Part shown: one piece after another, positions 34,264 to 43,109 of the stretch
How the letters are laid out: the number at the start of each line of letters is the position of its first letter
How positions within the stretch are numbered: the stretch's first letter is position 1
Assembly (NCBI GenBank): GCA_029558835.1
Contig: JAKQDH010000027.1
Coordinates: 1-64,000, forward strand
Origin: Planctomycetota bacterium
Lineage (GTDB): Bacteria; Planctomycetota; Phycisphaerae; UBA1845
Direction of reading: 5' to 3'
Length of the DNA: 64,000 nt
Made by a program: the position numbers and the translations under genes
Notes under the pieces: generated by a model
What the model saw: the letters and a program-made list of their open reading frames with translations, nothing else
Database searches by the model: none
Told to the model about the DNA's origin: nothing

Positions 34264-37200
34264 TTACGCCTGCAGCTCCGTGAGATGTGCCTGGAGCGCG
34301 TCGCGCTGGGCGATCAACTCCGCCAGCCGTTCGCGCTCGGCCGCCACGACTTCCGGCTTCGCGTGCGCGACGAACTGCTCGTTGCCGAGCTTGGCCTCCT
34401 TACCGGCGATCTGCTTGCGCGCGTCCGCCAACGCCTTCTCGGTGCGTTCGCGGTCGGCCACGTCGTCGCTGATGTCGTGCACGAACAGGCGGACGCCCTT
34501 GATCGTCACGCTGCCGGCGTTACGCGGGCGGCGTGCCTCGCCGACCACCGTCAGCTCTCCAATATGGGCCATGTGCTGCACGATGTGCGCCTGCGCCTTG
34601 AAGGCCTCGACGTGCTCGGCCGGCAACACCACCGTCACGGTCACCTTCTGCTTGGGCGGTACGTTGCACTGCATGCGCACGTCACGCACACCGCGCGTCG
34701 CATTCTGCAAGGCGGCGAACGTAGTGAGAATCGCCTCATCCTCCAGGGCCGGGTACCCGTCCTCCGGTGGGAACGGCGCCCTGATGAGCAGGCCGTCGGT
34801 CTTAAGATCCGCGACGCCGGGCAGCCCGCGGCGCGGTGCCAGCACGTTCAGCGGCTGCCACAACCGCTCTGTAATGAACGGCATCATTGGGTGCAGCAGG
34901 CGCAGAACCTGGTCTAGGCACAAGGCCAGCACCTGCTGGGCCGTGGCACGGGCGTCTGGGCTGCTCGAAGCCGCGGACGGGCCCAGCCGCGGCTTGGTCA
35001 GCTCGATGTACCAGTCGCAGAGCGACTCCCAGAAGAACTCACGTACCTCCTTGATGGCCGCGGAGAACTGATACGCGCTGAGGCACTGGTGAAACCGCCG
35101 GACGGTTTCCGACAGGCGTGCCAGAATCCAGCGGTCCTCGACCGGCAGAGCGCCCACGTCGAGACGGTTGCACGGCGTGCCTTCCAGATTCATAAACGCG
35201 AACCGGGCGGCGTTCCACAGCTTGTTGCAGAAGTTGCGTCCGATCTCGAACTTCTCGGACACGTCGCGCGCCAGGCCGAGCTTCTCCTTCAGCGCGGCGT
35301 CCGCCCACTGCGTGGCGAACTCCTTGCCGCAATGGGTACACTTGACGCGCTTGCAGTCGGCCGGCTGCAACTCGCGCAACAACTTCTCGCCCCGGCTCTT
35401 GCGGGCCTGCAACTCCACCTTCATGGCCACCGCTTGGTCAACCAGCTTGCGGCAGTGCGGGCAGAGGTACTCGACGGGCATGCGGATGTCCTGCGTCTCG
35501 GTGGTCATGTCGGCCATCGAATAGCGCAGGGCGTCGGCCCCGTAGATGTCGATGATGTCCACCGGGTCCACGCCGTTGCCCTTCGACTTGCTCATTGTCT
35601 CGCCGCGCCCGTCGAGAATCTTGGGGTGCACGTAGACGTGGTCGAAGGGGATGTCGCCCAGCGCGAACAGCCCGAACATCACCATCCGCGCGACCCAGTT
35701 CGTGATGATGTCGCGGGAAGTGACGAGCACCGTCCCCGGATAGTACTGTTTCAGGTGCTCCGTCCGGTCCGGCCAGCCCAGGGTGCTGAACGGCCACAAC
35801 GCGGAGCTGAACCAGGTATCCAGCACGTCATCGTCCTGCACGAAGCCGTGCTTCTCCAACACTGCTTTGTTGATCGCGCCCGCCTCGTCGTCGAGCAGGC
35901 AAACATAGAGGTCGTATTCTCCGGGCTGACCACCCGGGTCGAGCACAGCGCGCGGCGGCACGGGCTCACCGCCGTCTCCGCGACAGACCAACAGAGCAGC
36001 GTCGTCATCCTGCCCTGCCGACATGCGGTCAAGCCCGATCGCCCCCCACCACCGGGCGGCACCGCCGGCGCCGTCCACCCGCACGTGCTTATGCCAGATC
36101 GGGATGCGATGCCCCCACCAAAGCTGCCGGCTGATGCACCAGTCGCGCTTTTCGCCCAGCCAGTCGAGGTAGGTCTTCGTGTACCGCTCGGGGAAGACGC
36201 GGATCCGCCCGTCGTGCACCACGTTCAGCGCCGCCTGGGCCAGGCCGGTTACGCGCTGCCCGCCGGCAAGCTCCAATCCTCCGGCGGCGCCGCCCTTCGC
36301 CTGCGCCTCGCTTACTTCGGCGGTGCGCAGGAACCACTGATCCGACAGGTACGGCTCGATCGGCACCTTGCTGCGGTCGCTGTGGCCGACCTCGACTTCG
36401 TGATCCTCGACCGCCTCCACCAGCCCGCGGGCCTCCAGGTCGGCGACCACCTTCGCCCGCCCCTCGGTCGCGAACGCCAACCCCTCATACCCACGGCTGT
36501 GGGCGTTGACCGACCCATTGGGTTCGATGATCCGCGCCACCTTGCCGTCGGCCGTCAGCACACTGATCATCGCCAGGCCGTGGCGCAGACCGACCTCGTA
36601 GTCATTCGGATCATGAGCCGGGGTGATCTTCACGCACCCGCTGCCCTTCGTGGGATCGGCCCATTCATCGCGGATCAGCGGGATCGGCCGCTCCACCAGC
36701 GGCAGCAACAGCTTGCGACCGTCACGTGCCATATCGCGCAGCGTCACCAGTTGCTGCAAGTGCGATTCGCGCCGCGCGGCCAGCGCCTCCAGCTTCTGCT
36801 CCAGTTCCTTGCGTTCCTTCGGCGTGGCCTGGTCCAGCTCGCCGCGCAGGCGGGCCTCCTCCCGCGTGAAGAACCCCTCCGGATCAGGGTGCACCGCGAC
36901 GGCCGTGTCGCCCAGCATCGTCTCGGGGCGGGTCGTGGCGATGACCACGTGCGTCGGCTCGCCGGGCTTCGGGTCGATCACCGGATACTTGAAGTGCCAG
37001 AAGTGCCCCTTCACCGACTCGTAATACACTTCGTCGTCGGCAACGGCCGTCTGCAACTGCGTGTCCCAGTTGACTAGCCGCTTGCCGCGGAAGATCAGTC
37101 CCGCCTTGAAGAGCTGGAAGAACTGCGTCCGCACGGCCCGCGCGCAGCCGGCATCGAGCGTGAAGCGCGTCCGTGACCAGTCGCAGGAGCAGCCCATCAG

Positions 37201-37614
37201 CTTGAGCTGGCTGATGATGCGTTTCTCGTACTCATCCTTCCACAGCCAGATGCGGCGGACGAGTTCCTCGCGGCCCAGGTCGTGGCGGCTGAGGCCCTCC
37301 TGCTCGCGGATGCGCCGCTCCACCACCGCCTGCGTCGCAATGCCCGCGTGGTCCGTTCCCGGCTGCCAGAGGGCGTTGAAGCCGCGCATGCGGTGCCAGC
37401 GCGTCAGGATGTCCTGCAAAGTGTTGTTCAGCGCGTGGCCCAGGTGCAGAGCGCCCGTAACGTTGGGCAGCGGGATCATCACACAGAAGGTGCGCGCATG
37501 CGGCGTGCCGTCGGGGACCGACCGAAACGCCCCGGCTGACTCCCACGCGGCGTAAACCTCTCCCTCGATCGCTCGGGGGTTGTAGACGGGCTCCAAAACG
37601 ACTTTGTCAGACAT
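34264..37614 (-). CDS. valS: valyl-tRNA synthetase
   Basis: This 1116-residue class I synthetase attaches valine to tRNA. The HIGH-type motif HLGH is at 57-60 and the KMSKS-type motif TMSKS at 673-677. An editing domain with GSGCVKITPAHDPNDYEVG lies between them, and a C-terminal coiled-coil arm is present (about 1040-1116). It is longer than the usual 870-950 residues. One insertion, directly after KMSKS, carries two CxxC pairs (Cys718/Cys721 and Cys759/Cys762), a possible zinc site. The start at 37614 (MSDKVVLEPVYNPRAIEGEV) fits the family. It is transcribed alone from a candidate promoter at 37750-37723. Confidence 0.96.
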   Translation of the reverse strand: MSDKVVLEPVYNPRAIEGEVYAAWESAGAFRSVPDGTPHARTFCVMIPLPNVTGALHLGHALNNTLQDILTRWHRMRGFNALWQPGTDHAGIATQAVVERRIREQEGLSRHDLGREELVRRIWLWKDEYEKRIISQLKLMGCSCDWSRTRFTLDAGCARAVRTQFFQLFKAGLIFRGKRLVNWDTQLQTAVADDEVYYESVKGHFWHFKYPVIDPKPGEPTHVVIATTRPETMLGDTAVAVHPDPEGFFTREEARLRGELDQATPKERKELEQKLEALAARRESHLQQLVTLRDMARDGRKLLLPLVERPIPLIRDEWADPTKGSGCVKITPAHDPNDYEVGLRHGLAMISVLTADGKVARIIEPNGSVNAHSRGYEGLAFATEGRAKVVADLEARGLVEAVEDHEVEVGHSDRSKVPIEPYLSDQWFLRTAEVSEAQAKGGAAGGLELAGGQRVTGLAQAALNVVHDGRIRVFPERYTKTYLDWLGEKRDWCISRQLWWGHRIPIWHKHVRVDGAGGAARWWGAIGLDRMSAGQDDDAALLVCRGDGGEPVPPRAVLDPGGQPGEYDLYVCLLDDEAGAINKAVLEKHGFVQDDDVLDTWFSSALWPFSTLGWPDRTEHLKQYYPGTVLVTSRDIITNWVARMVMFGLFALGDIPFDHVYVHPKILDGRGETMSKSKGNGVDPVDIIDIYGADALRYSMADMTTETQDIRMPVEYLCPHCRKLVDQAVAMKVELQARKSRGEKLLRELQPADCKRVKCTHCGKEFATQWADAALKEKLGLARDVSEKFEIGRNFCNKLWNAARFAFMNLEGTPCNRLDVGALPVEDRWILARLSETVRRFHQCLSAYQFSAAIKEVREFFWESLCDWYIELTKPRLGPSAASSSPDARATAQQVLALCLDQVLRLLHPMMPFITERLWQPLNVLAPRRGLPGVADLKTDGLLIRAPFPPEDGYPALEDEAILTTFAALQNATRGVRDVRMQCNVPPKQKVTVTVVLPAEHVEAFKAQAHIVQHMAHIGELTVVGEARRPRNAGSVTIKGVRLFVHDISDDVADRERTEKALADARKQIAGKEAKLGNEQFVAHAKPEVVAAERERLAELIAQRDALQAHLTELQA

Positions 37615-37722
37615 CGGGCGCACAATCCTTCGCTGAATACACCGCACCTCGCGCCGCCCCGCTCCCACCGAGCGGTAAGGGACTGGCCGGGCGCATGGTG
37701 TATCGGCGGCCTAAAGGGGTGC

Positions 37723-37750
37723 AGCGTAGAGATTACGCCGCCGGTGTCAA
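37723..37750 (-). promoter_or_regulatory. candidate valS promoter
   Basis: On the minus strand, TTGACA (37750-37745) and TACGCT (37728-37723) are 16 bases apart, with a leader of about 100 bases. No T-box features were seen. Confidence 0.5.
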
Positions 37751-37854
37751 CGCGCACGGGGGTTGTCTCCGGCCGGCGGGTTTGACCTCTCTGCCCTCTG
37801 GGGGTTAGCGATTGGCGTGCGCTCGGACAGGCGTCACGGGCTGGAGGGTGCGTT

Positions 37855-37945
37855 CGTCCTCCGGGCGAAGGGGAGAATGAGGAGAGTAGTCCCGCGCCCA
37901 GGGCCTGGAAGGCCCTGGCAACCATCGCCCGCCCTCCGGGCGGAG
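37855..37945. repeat. family V palindromic element
   Basis: CGTCCTCCGGGCG at the left, CCAGGGCCTGG and AAGGCCCTGG in the middle, and CGCCCGCCCTCCGGGCGG at the right match the element at 14711-14800. Confidence 0.7.
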
Positions 37946-38110
37946 GAGCACGTCGGTTCCTCGCCCCGCACCACGATGTTGCTGAACGTGGCATGATGGA
38001 GCGGGGCCGAGGAGAACTTCGTTTCCTCGCCCGGCATCACGTTGGTACTGCACCCGCAGCGCGTTCGTTCTTCGCACGCAGCGTGTTGGTTCCAGGCCGG
38101 GGGGTCACGC

Positions 38111-38222
38111 GCGTCCTCGCCCGGAGGGCGCGCGATCGTTGCCAGGGACTTCTGGTCCCTGGGAAGGCGCCCGCTTCTTTCTTCTTGTTCCTCTTCTCAT
38201 TCGTCCGCCCGGAGGGCGGACG
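38111..38222. repeat. degenerate family V element
   Basis: CGTCCTCGCCCGGAGGGCG, CCAGGGACTTCTGGTCCCTGG and CGTCCGCCCGGAGGGCGG keep the three-hairpin plan with compensating changes in the central arm. Confidence 0.6.
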
Positions 38223-38437
38223 CACCCCCCGGACCCGTCGCACGTGCGCGGTAGAGGTAGCCCACGCTTGCTGGGCGCAGGTAAGTGACGATCCTCCGCC
38301 ACACCTGGGGACGCTGGACACGCACCTTCCCCCTTGGGGGAGGATAACGCAAGAGGCGAGGGGACGCCGACTCGACACTCCCGCAACTCCTCCGCACCCA
38401 TAGGAGAGGTTGTGGTGACCACCGCCGGTTTGGCAGA

Positions 38438-38980
38438 CTACTCGGGCGTCGCAGCCTCCGCTTGCATCACCGTATCAAACGGCGGCGACAACCGGATCAT
38501 CCCGCGCACTCGCGCCAGCGCGCCAGCCACCAACTCCCGCACCATGAACGCCTCGTCCGGCACCGGAAACGGCGCCTCCAGGCCGTGCGTGCGCGCCGGT
38601 TCAAAGCCAAAGCGCGGGTAGTACCACGGATGCCCCACCACGACGACGACTACGTGGCCCTTGCGTCGGCAGGCCTCCAGCCCCGCCCACGTAAGCTGCG
38701 TCCCGACGCCCTGCCGTTGTCGCTGGGGCACTACGGCCAACGGCGCCAGCGTCTGCACGGTGTGTGTGATGCCGTCTCCTTCAATCCGCAGCGGCGTGAA
38801 CAGGATATGCCCGACGATCCGACCGGCTTCTTCCGCCACGAGCGACAGCTCAGGATCGAACTCGGGCTGCGCCCGCAAGTCTCGCACCAGCCGCGGCTCG
38901 ATCTCCTGCCCGAACGCAGTGCGGTTCACGTGGTCAATCGCATCGTAGTCGGCAGGTTGTTCACCTCGAATCGTCAGCAT
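38438..38980 (-). CDS. GNAT-family N-acetyltransferase
   Basis: This 180-residue protein has the GNAT acetyl-CoA-binding pattern: LAPLAVVPQRQRQGVGTQL (Q/RxxGxG/A loop) followed by VVVVGHPWYYPRFGFEPA. This resembles the YhbS-like subgroup of predicted acetyltransferases. Substrate is unknown. The start at 38980 (MLTIRGEQPADYDAIDHVNR) matches the usual beginning of the fold; the upstream frame runs into a family II element. It is a single minus-strand gene upstream of valS with a long repeat-bearing gap. Confidence 0.82.
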   Translation of the reverse strand: MLTIRGEQPADYDAIDHVNRTAFGQEIEPRLVRDLRAQPEFDPELSLVAEEAGRIVGHILFTPLRIEGDGITHTVQTLAPLAVVPQRQRQGVGTQLTWAGLEACRRKGHVVVVVVGHPWYYPRFGFEPARTHGLEAPFPVPDEAFMVRELVAGALARVRGMIRLSPPFDTVMQAEAATPE

Positions 38981-38994
38981 ATGTTCGTTCCATC

Positions 38995-39125
38995 GGGTGG
39001 CACGCCCAAGCCCATCGGGTGGCATGCCCAAGCCCGCCCTAAGCGGGCGCCGGCATGCATCCTTCGCTCACGCACGCAGCGCAATCGACGCCGGCATGGC
39101 GGCGCTGCGCTTGGCCATGCCACCC
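38995..39125. repeat. family II palindromic element
   Basis: A doubled left arm (GGGTGGCACGCCCAAGCCC then GGGTGGCATGCCCAAGCCC), a GCGGGCGCCGGCATG core, and a GCGCTTGGCCATGCCACCC right arm. Confidence 0.8.
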
Positions 39126-39146
39126 GTCACCACGTCGCGCCACCCC

Positions 39147-40838
39147 CTACATCTTCCCATTCACAATCTCAAGAATCTCCCGTTCCTTCGCGATCGCTTT
39201 CTCCCTGATCTCACCGGCGCGCGTGAGGATGTTGTTGAGCCACTGTTTGTCTTCGATGCTGCCGGCGTTGATCTTGACGTTGAGGAACGCGCCCATGACG
39301 GCCGAGCGCGCGGCCAGGGCGCCCACACCGGCATCTGAGACCGAGGCCGGGTTGCCCTCCTTTGCCATCGCCTCGATGACTTCCAGCGCGGCAAACGCCG
39401 TCTGCATCGTCTGCAACGGGACCTCGATCGCGTGCCTGGTCGCTTCCTGAATCGCCTGCTTCCGAGCGGCCTTCTCCTCGTCGCTGCCTTTGGGCAGGCC
39501 GAACGCCGCCATCAGCCGGTTGAACGCGTCGGTATCCTCGTCGATCAGTCGCAGCAGACGGTCGTGATACTCCTTGCCGCGCACCGCCCAGTCGGAGAAC
39601 TCCTCCCAGCGCTCATCCCAACCACGCTTGTGCGACGAGAGGTTGGCCACCATCGTGCCGAGAGCCGCGCCGAAAGCACCCATGGTCGCCGCAATCGACC
39701 CCCCGCCCGGCGCCGGCGACTCGGAGGCCGTCTCGTGGACAAAGGCCTTCACCGTCATATCCACGAGCCGCTTCTGCTTCTTCTGGCCCTTGGCGATGGC
39801 GTACTCGATGATCTTCTCGTCCGGCTTGAACGGATACAGATCGTTGAGCCCCAGCGACTTGACCGCGATCTTGATAAGTTCCTCATCGCACACCCCCAGT
39901 GACCGCTGCTGTTTGCGCAGGAAGTACCGGCCGGCCTCCAACATTGCGTGCAGCGGGATCAGGCCCACCAGCTCCGACCCCGTCACGCGCACGCCGCGGG
40001 CCTGGGCCTTCTCGCACACCTCATCAAACGCAATGTGCACCGGCGTCACCGTCAGGTCGGTCAGGTTGATGGATATCTGCGCGATGCCGTACTCCTCGAT
40101 ATACCAACCGATCGCCTTGACGGACTTCAGCGTGCCGGGCTCCCACACTTTCTCGCCCTTCTCATCGAGCACCGGCGTGCCCGTCAGCGTACCATCAACG
40201 GTCTTGACCCGGCCGCGCTCGCGCACGTCGTAGGCAATCGCGTTGGCGCGACGTGTCGAGGTGGTGTTCAGATTGACGTTGTACGCGACGAGGAAGTTGC
40301 GCGCCCCGACAGCCGTCGCGCCCAACTTCGCATTAAAGGTCGCGGGCCCGAAATCAGGTTTCCACTCCGGCCGGCGCAGCTTCTCGGCGAGCCCCTCGTA
40401 CTCACCGGCCCGCACCGTGGCCAGGTTCCTGCGTTCCGGCGACCGGGCAGCGAACTCGTAACAATAGATGGTCATGCCCACCTCGTCCGCCAAGCGCTTG
40501 GCGAGGCGGTGGGCATACTGCGCCGTCTCCTCCATCGTGATATTGGCGACGGGGACGAGCGGGCAGACGTCCATTGCCCCGAAGCGCGGATGAGCGCCGT
40601 GGTGTTTGCGCATGTCGATGACCTCGGCCGCCTTGCGTGCCGCGCGCACGGCCGCCTCCAGCACCGGTTCCGGCGGGCCCACGAATGTGACCACGGTCCG
40701 GTTGGTCGCCTGCCCCGGGTCCACGTCGAGCAGTTTCACGCCCTCGACCGTCTCGATCTGGTCCGTGATCTGCTTGATGAGGGCGCGGTCCCTGCCCTCG
40801 CTGAAGTTCGGTACACACTCGATCAGTTGGTCCGTCAT
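39147..40838 (-). CDS. ftcD: bifunctional glutamate formiminotransferase / formimino-THF cyclodeaminase
   Basis: This 563-residue protein fuses two enzymes of the tetrahydrofolate-dependent histidine-degradation route. The formiminotransferase is at about residues 1-325, opening IECVPNFSEGRD, with HHGAHPRFGAMDVCP and its catalytic His. The cyclodeaminase is at about 350-560, helical, with ASESPAPGGGSIAATMGAFG and an AALGTMVANL helix. Together they move the formimino group from formiminoglutamate to folate and give 5,10-methenyl-THF. Domain order and length are standard. It lies 59 bases downstream of folD in the same direction; folD uses the methenyl-THF product, so the pair makes functional sense. 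Confidence 0.95.
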   Translation of the reverse strand: MTDQLIECVPNFSEGRDRALIKQITDQIETVEGVKLLDVDPGQATNRTVVTFVGPPEPVLEAAVRAARKAAEVIDMRKHHGAHPRFGAMDVCPLVPVANITMEETAQYAHRLAKRLADEVGMTIYCYEFAARSPERRNLATVRAGEYEGLAEKLRRPEWKPDFGPATFNAKLGATAVGARNFLVAYNVNLNTTSTRRANAIAYDVRERGRVKTVDGTLTGTPVLDEKGEKVWEPGTLKSVKAIGWYIEEYGIAQISINLTDLTVTPVHIAFDEVCEKAQARGVRVTGSELVGLIPLHAMLEAGRYFLRKQQRSLGVCDEELIKIAVKSLGLNDLYPFKPDEKIIEYAIAKGQKKQKRLVDMTVKAFVHETASESPAPGGGSIAATMGAFGAALGTMVANLSSHKRGWDERWEEFSDWAVRGKEYHDRLLRLIDEDTDAFNRLMAAFGLPKGSDEEKAARKQAIQEATRHAIEVPLQTMQTAFAALEVIEAMAKEGNPASVSDAGVGALAARSAVMGAFLNVKINAGSIEDKQWLNNILTRAGEIREKAIAKEREILEIVNGKM

Positions 40839-40897
40839 GCTTGAAGTCCCTCGTCGTTCACAGGCAGAGTTCGTCGGTGGAAGCGACCGTGGTTCCC

Positions 40898-41761
40898 TCA
40901 GACCTCGACCCCGAGTTGGAGGGCGGCCGCCCCGACGGTGTGTTCGATGAGCGTGGCGATGGTCATGGGGCCCACGCCGCCGGGCACCGGCGTGATCAAG
41001 GAGGCGGGCTCGATAACGGCGTCGAAATCCACGTCACCGACGTTGCCCTCGTTGTAGCCGGCGTCCACGACGACCGCGCCGACCTTCACCCAGCCACCTT
41101 GCACGAAGCGTGCCTTCCCCACGGCCGCAATCAGCACGTCCGCGCCGCGGACGATGCTGGGCAGCGCCCGCGAGCGCGAATGGCAGAGCGTCACCGTGGC
41201 ATGGGCATTGATGAGCAGCGACGCCATCGGGCGACCAAGGATCGGGCTGCGACCCAGCACGACCGCGTGCACCCCGTCCAGTTCCACGTGATACTCGCGC
41301 AGCAGCCGCATGATGCCCACCGGCGTACAAGCGCCGAAGGCCGGCATCCCCAGGATGATCCGCCCCAAGGCAGCGGAGCTCACCCCGTCCACGTCCTTGC
41401 TCAGCGGGATGGTCTCGAAAGCCGCCCGTTTGTCGATCGGCGTGGGGATGGGGTGCTGCACGATGATCCCGTGCACCGACGGATCAGCGGCCAGTTTGCG
41501 GACCTCGCCAACCAGTTGCTCAGTGGTGCTATCGCGGGGCAGCTCGAGCACGAGCGACTTGATCCCCGCCTCCTCGCACCGCTTGCGTTTCATGCGGACG
41601 TACATGGCCGACGCGGGGTCGTCGCCGACCAGCACCGTGGCCAGGGTCGGCACGGCCCCGCTGCCCGCACGCAGTCTCTCCACTTTCGCAATCGCCCCCG
41701 CCAGGACGCGCCGCGCCAGTGGTTGACCATCCATCAGTTTCGCTTTATTCGCCGGGTCCAT
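40898..41761 (-). CDS. folD: bifunctional methylene-THF dehydrogenase / cyclohydrolase
   Basis: This 287-residue FolD interconverts 5,10-methylene-, methenyl- and 10-formyl-THF. Visible motifs are ASAMYVRMKRKRCEEAGI with the catalytic lysine region, VHGIIVQHPIPTPID, KDVDGVSSAALG, PVGIMRLL, VVLGRSPILGRPMA (NADP loop) and the C-terminal VPGGVGPMTIATLIEHT. The substitution of Pro for Leu in the usual VQLPLP (here VQHPIP) is mild. It is promoter-proximal in a two-gene set with ftcD. Confidence 0.95.
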   Translation of the reverse strand: MDPANKAKLMDGQPLARRVLAGAIAKVERLRAGSGAVPTLATVLVGDDPASAMYVRMKRKRCEEAGIKSLVLELPRDSTTEQLVGEVRKLAADPSVHGIIVQHPIPTPIDKRAAFETIPLSKDVDGVSSAALGRIILGMPAFGACTPVGIMRLLREYHVELDGVHAVVLGRSPILGRPMASLLINAHATVTLCHSRSRALPSIVRGADVLIAAVGKARFVQGGWVKVGAVVVDAGYNEGNVGDVDFDAVIEPASLITPVPGGVGPMTIATLIEHTVGAAALQLGVEV

Positions 41762-42007
41762 AGCGACACAGGGTAGCGGCTCCGCGCCCGGCTGTCACGG
41801 GTCACGCGGCAGCTACCGGACCACGGCGTCGACGGCCGGGGAGGCATCACCGGGGCCTGCGGCGTATCTTAAACTTGAGCCGGAGCAAGCGTCGGCAGCC
41901 GCGGGTGAGGGCCCGCATGCCGGCGGGGAAGCCATGGGGTATCGCCGCCACCGGCCTGCGTCGGCCGCGGCTGACCGCCCCAGGGTGGGGTCAAAGAGGC
42001 AACCATA

Positions 42008-42790
42008 ATGTCCTGCCAGGGCACTGTCCCCGAAGTCTTCCTGCAAGCAGAGGCCGCCATCGCCGAGCTTGAGCAGGAAGTCCAAGCCTACAAGCACTGG
42101 GCTGATGAATGGGTCGCGCAGGTGCAGACCCGCGATCCGCCGCCAACCGGAACCGGTGAGGGTACTGCGGACGCCTCATCCTCCTGGCCCCCCGCCTATG
42201 CCGGGGCGCTGGGAGCCGCGGCTTTCTGGACGCAGTTTGCGGCCACTACCGACGCCGCGCCGGACCCGACTGCCACCACGGCCGGGACAACCGAGGCATC
42301 GGCAGACACGGCCACAGCCGCTTGTGTGGATGCGGATCTCCGCGTCGCCGAGACCACGCCGGGGCTGCCACCGGACACAGAGCCGGCCGGCCCGACCGAG
42401 GACTTTGCCGACGTGCAGTCGGCCATGCGCTCGGCGTTGGCGGCCGCGTATGCTGAACTCGAGACCGACGATGCCGAACCCCCCCGAGGCGCAGGTGCGC
42501 CACCGGTGCCTGCCCACGTTGCGGCCCCGGTCGGCGGCGGCAGTACGGACTACACCGACGATCTGATTGCCAAACCGTTGCCGGCGGAACCCGCCTGCCC
42601 ACCGGTTGAAGCCGAGACCGAGACACCGCCCCCGGGCGACCTTGACCCCGTGGTCGCGCAGAAGCTGAGGATGCTACGTCGTCTCAACCCCAACAAGTCG
42701 CAGCAGGAGCTGCTCGCCCAGATCGCAGCGGAAGGGCACGCGCCGGGTCAGGCGACGCCCAACCGGAAGCGCTGGTTCGGCAGGAAATAG
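42008..42790 (+). CDS. hypothetical acidic, Ala/Pro/Thr-rich protein
   Basis: This 260-residue protein is of unrecognised family. It has a short N-terminal coiled coil (AEAAIAELEQEVQAYKHWAD), a long low-complexity acidic middle rich in Ala, Thr, Pro and Asp, and a basic, conserved-looking end: QKLRMLRRLNPNKSQQELLA followed by NRKRWFGRK. The end may be a nucleic-acid or protein-binding tail. There is no signal peptide or membrane segment. It stands alone on the plus strand. Codon use is GC-rich like its neighbours. Confidence 0.6.
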   Translation: MSCQGTVPEVFLQAEAAIAELEQEVQAYKHWADEWVAQVQTRDPPPTGTGEGTADASSSWPPAYAGALGAAAFWTQFAATTDAAPDPTATTAGTTEASADTATAACVDADLRVAETTPGLPPDTEPAGPTEDFADVQSAMRSALAAAYAELETDDAEPPRGAGAPPVPAHVAAPVGGGSTDYTDDLIAKPLPAEPACPPVEAETETPPPGDLDPVVAQKLRMLRRLNPNKSQQELLAQIAAEGHAPGQATPNRKRWFGRK

Positions 42791-43109
42791 GCACTCCCTC
42801 GAGACATGCGCACGTTCCCCGCGTCCGCGTGGCGAGCCGTGGGTCGCGCAGGTGTTTACCCTATTCGGTGCCGCGGATGCCACGCTTTCCCGCGACAGCC
42901 GTCGCGGGTAAGCATGTTCTTCCGACCGACTGCATGCCCACCCCCGCCCGGGGCTGCTGAGGGCATGGCACCCACGCTCATCGCGTATCGAGCTTCAGCC
43001 CGCGCAGCGCTACGCCGCCCGGATCGGCGCACGATCGTGCACAGTTGTTCAGACGGGATCCGAGACGGCGATAGTGCCCTCCGCGTCGCGAGGCCAGGAT
43101 GTTCCTGCC
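42791..43109. other. intergenic region with a family III element
   Basis: Positions 42875-42975 hold a degenerate family III palindrome (GGATGCCACGCTTTCCCGCG on the left, GGGCATGGCACCCAC on the right). No gene was recognised. Confidence 0.5.

Larger units (their letters stand above)
37615..38437. other. intergenic region with family V repeats
   Basis: Apart from the valS promoter it contains a family V element (37855-37945) and a second, degenerate one (38111-38222), followed by GGGGGAGGATAACGC-type sequence. No gene was recognised. Confidence 0.5.

Noticed and set aside
35089..37077. Plus-strand open frame of about 660 codons opposite valS
   Set aside because: It is an antisense shadow; valS motifs are complete on the minus strand.
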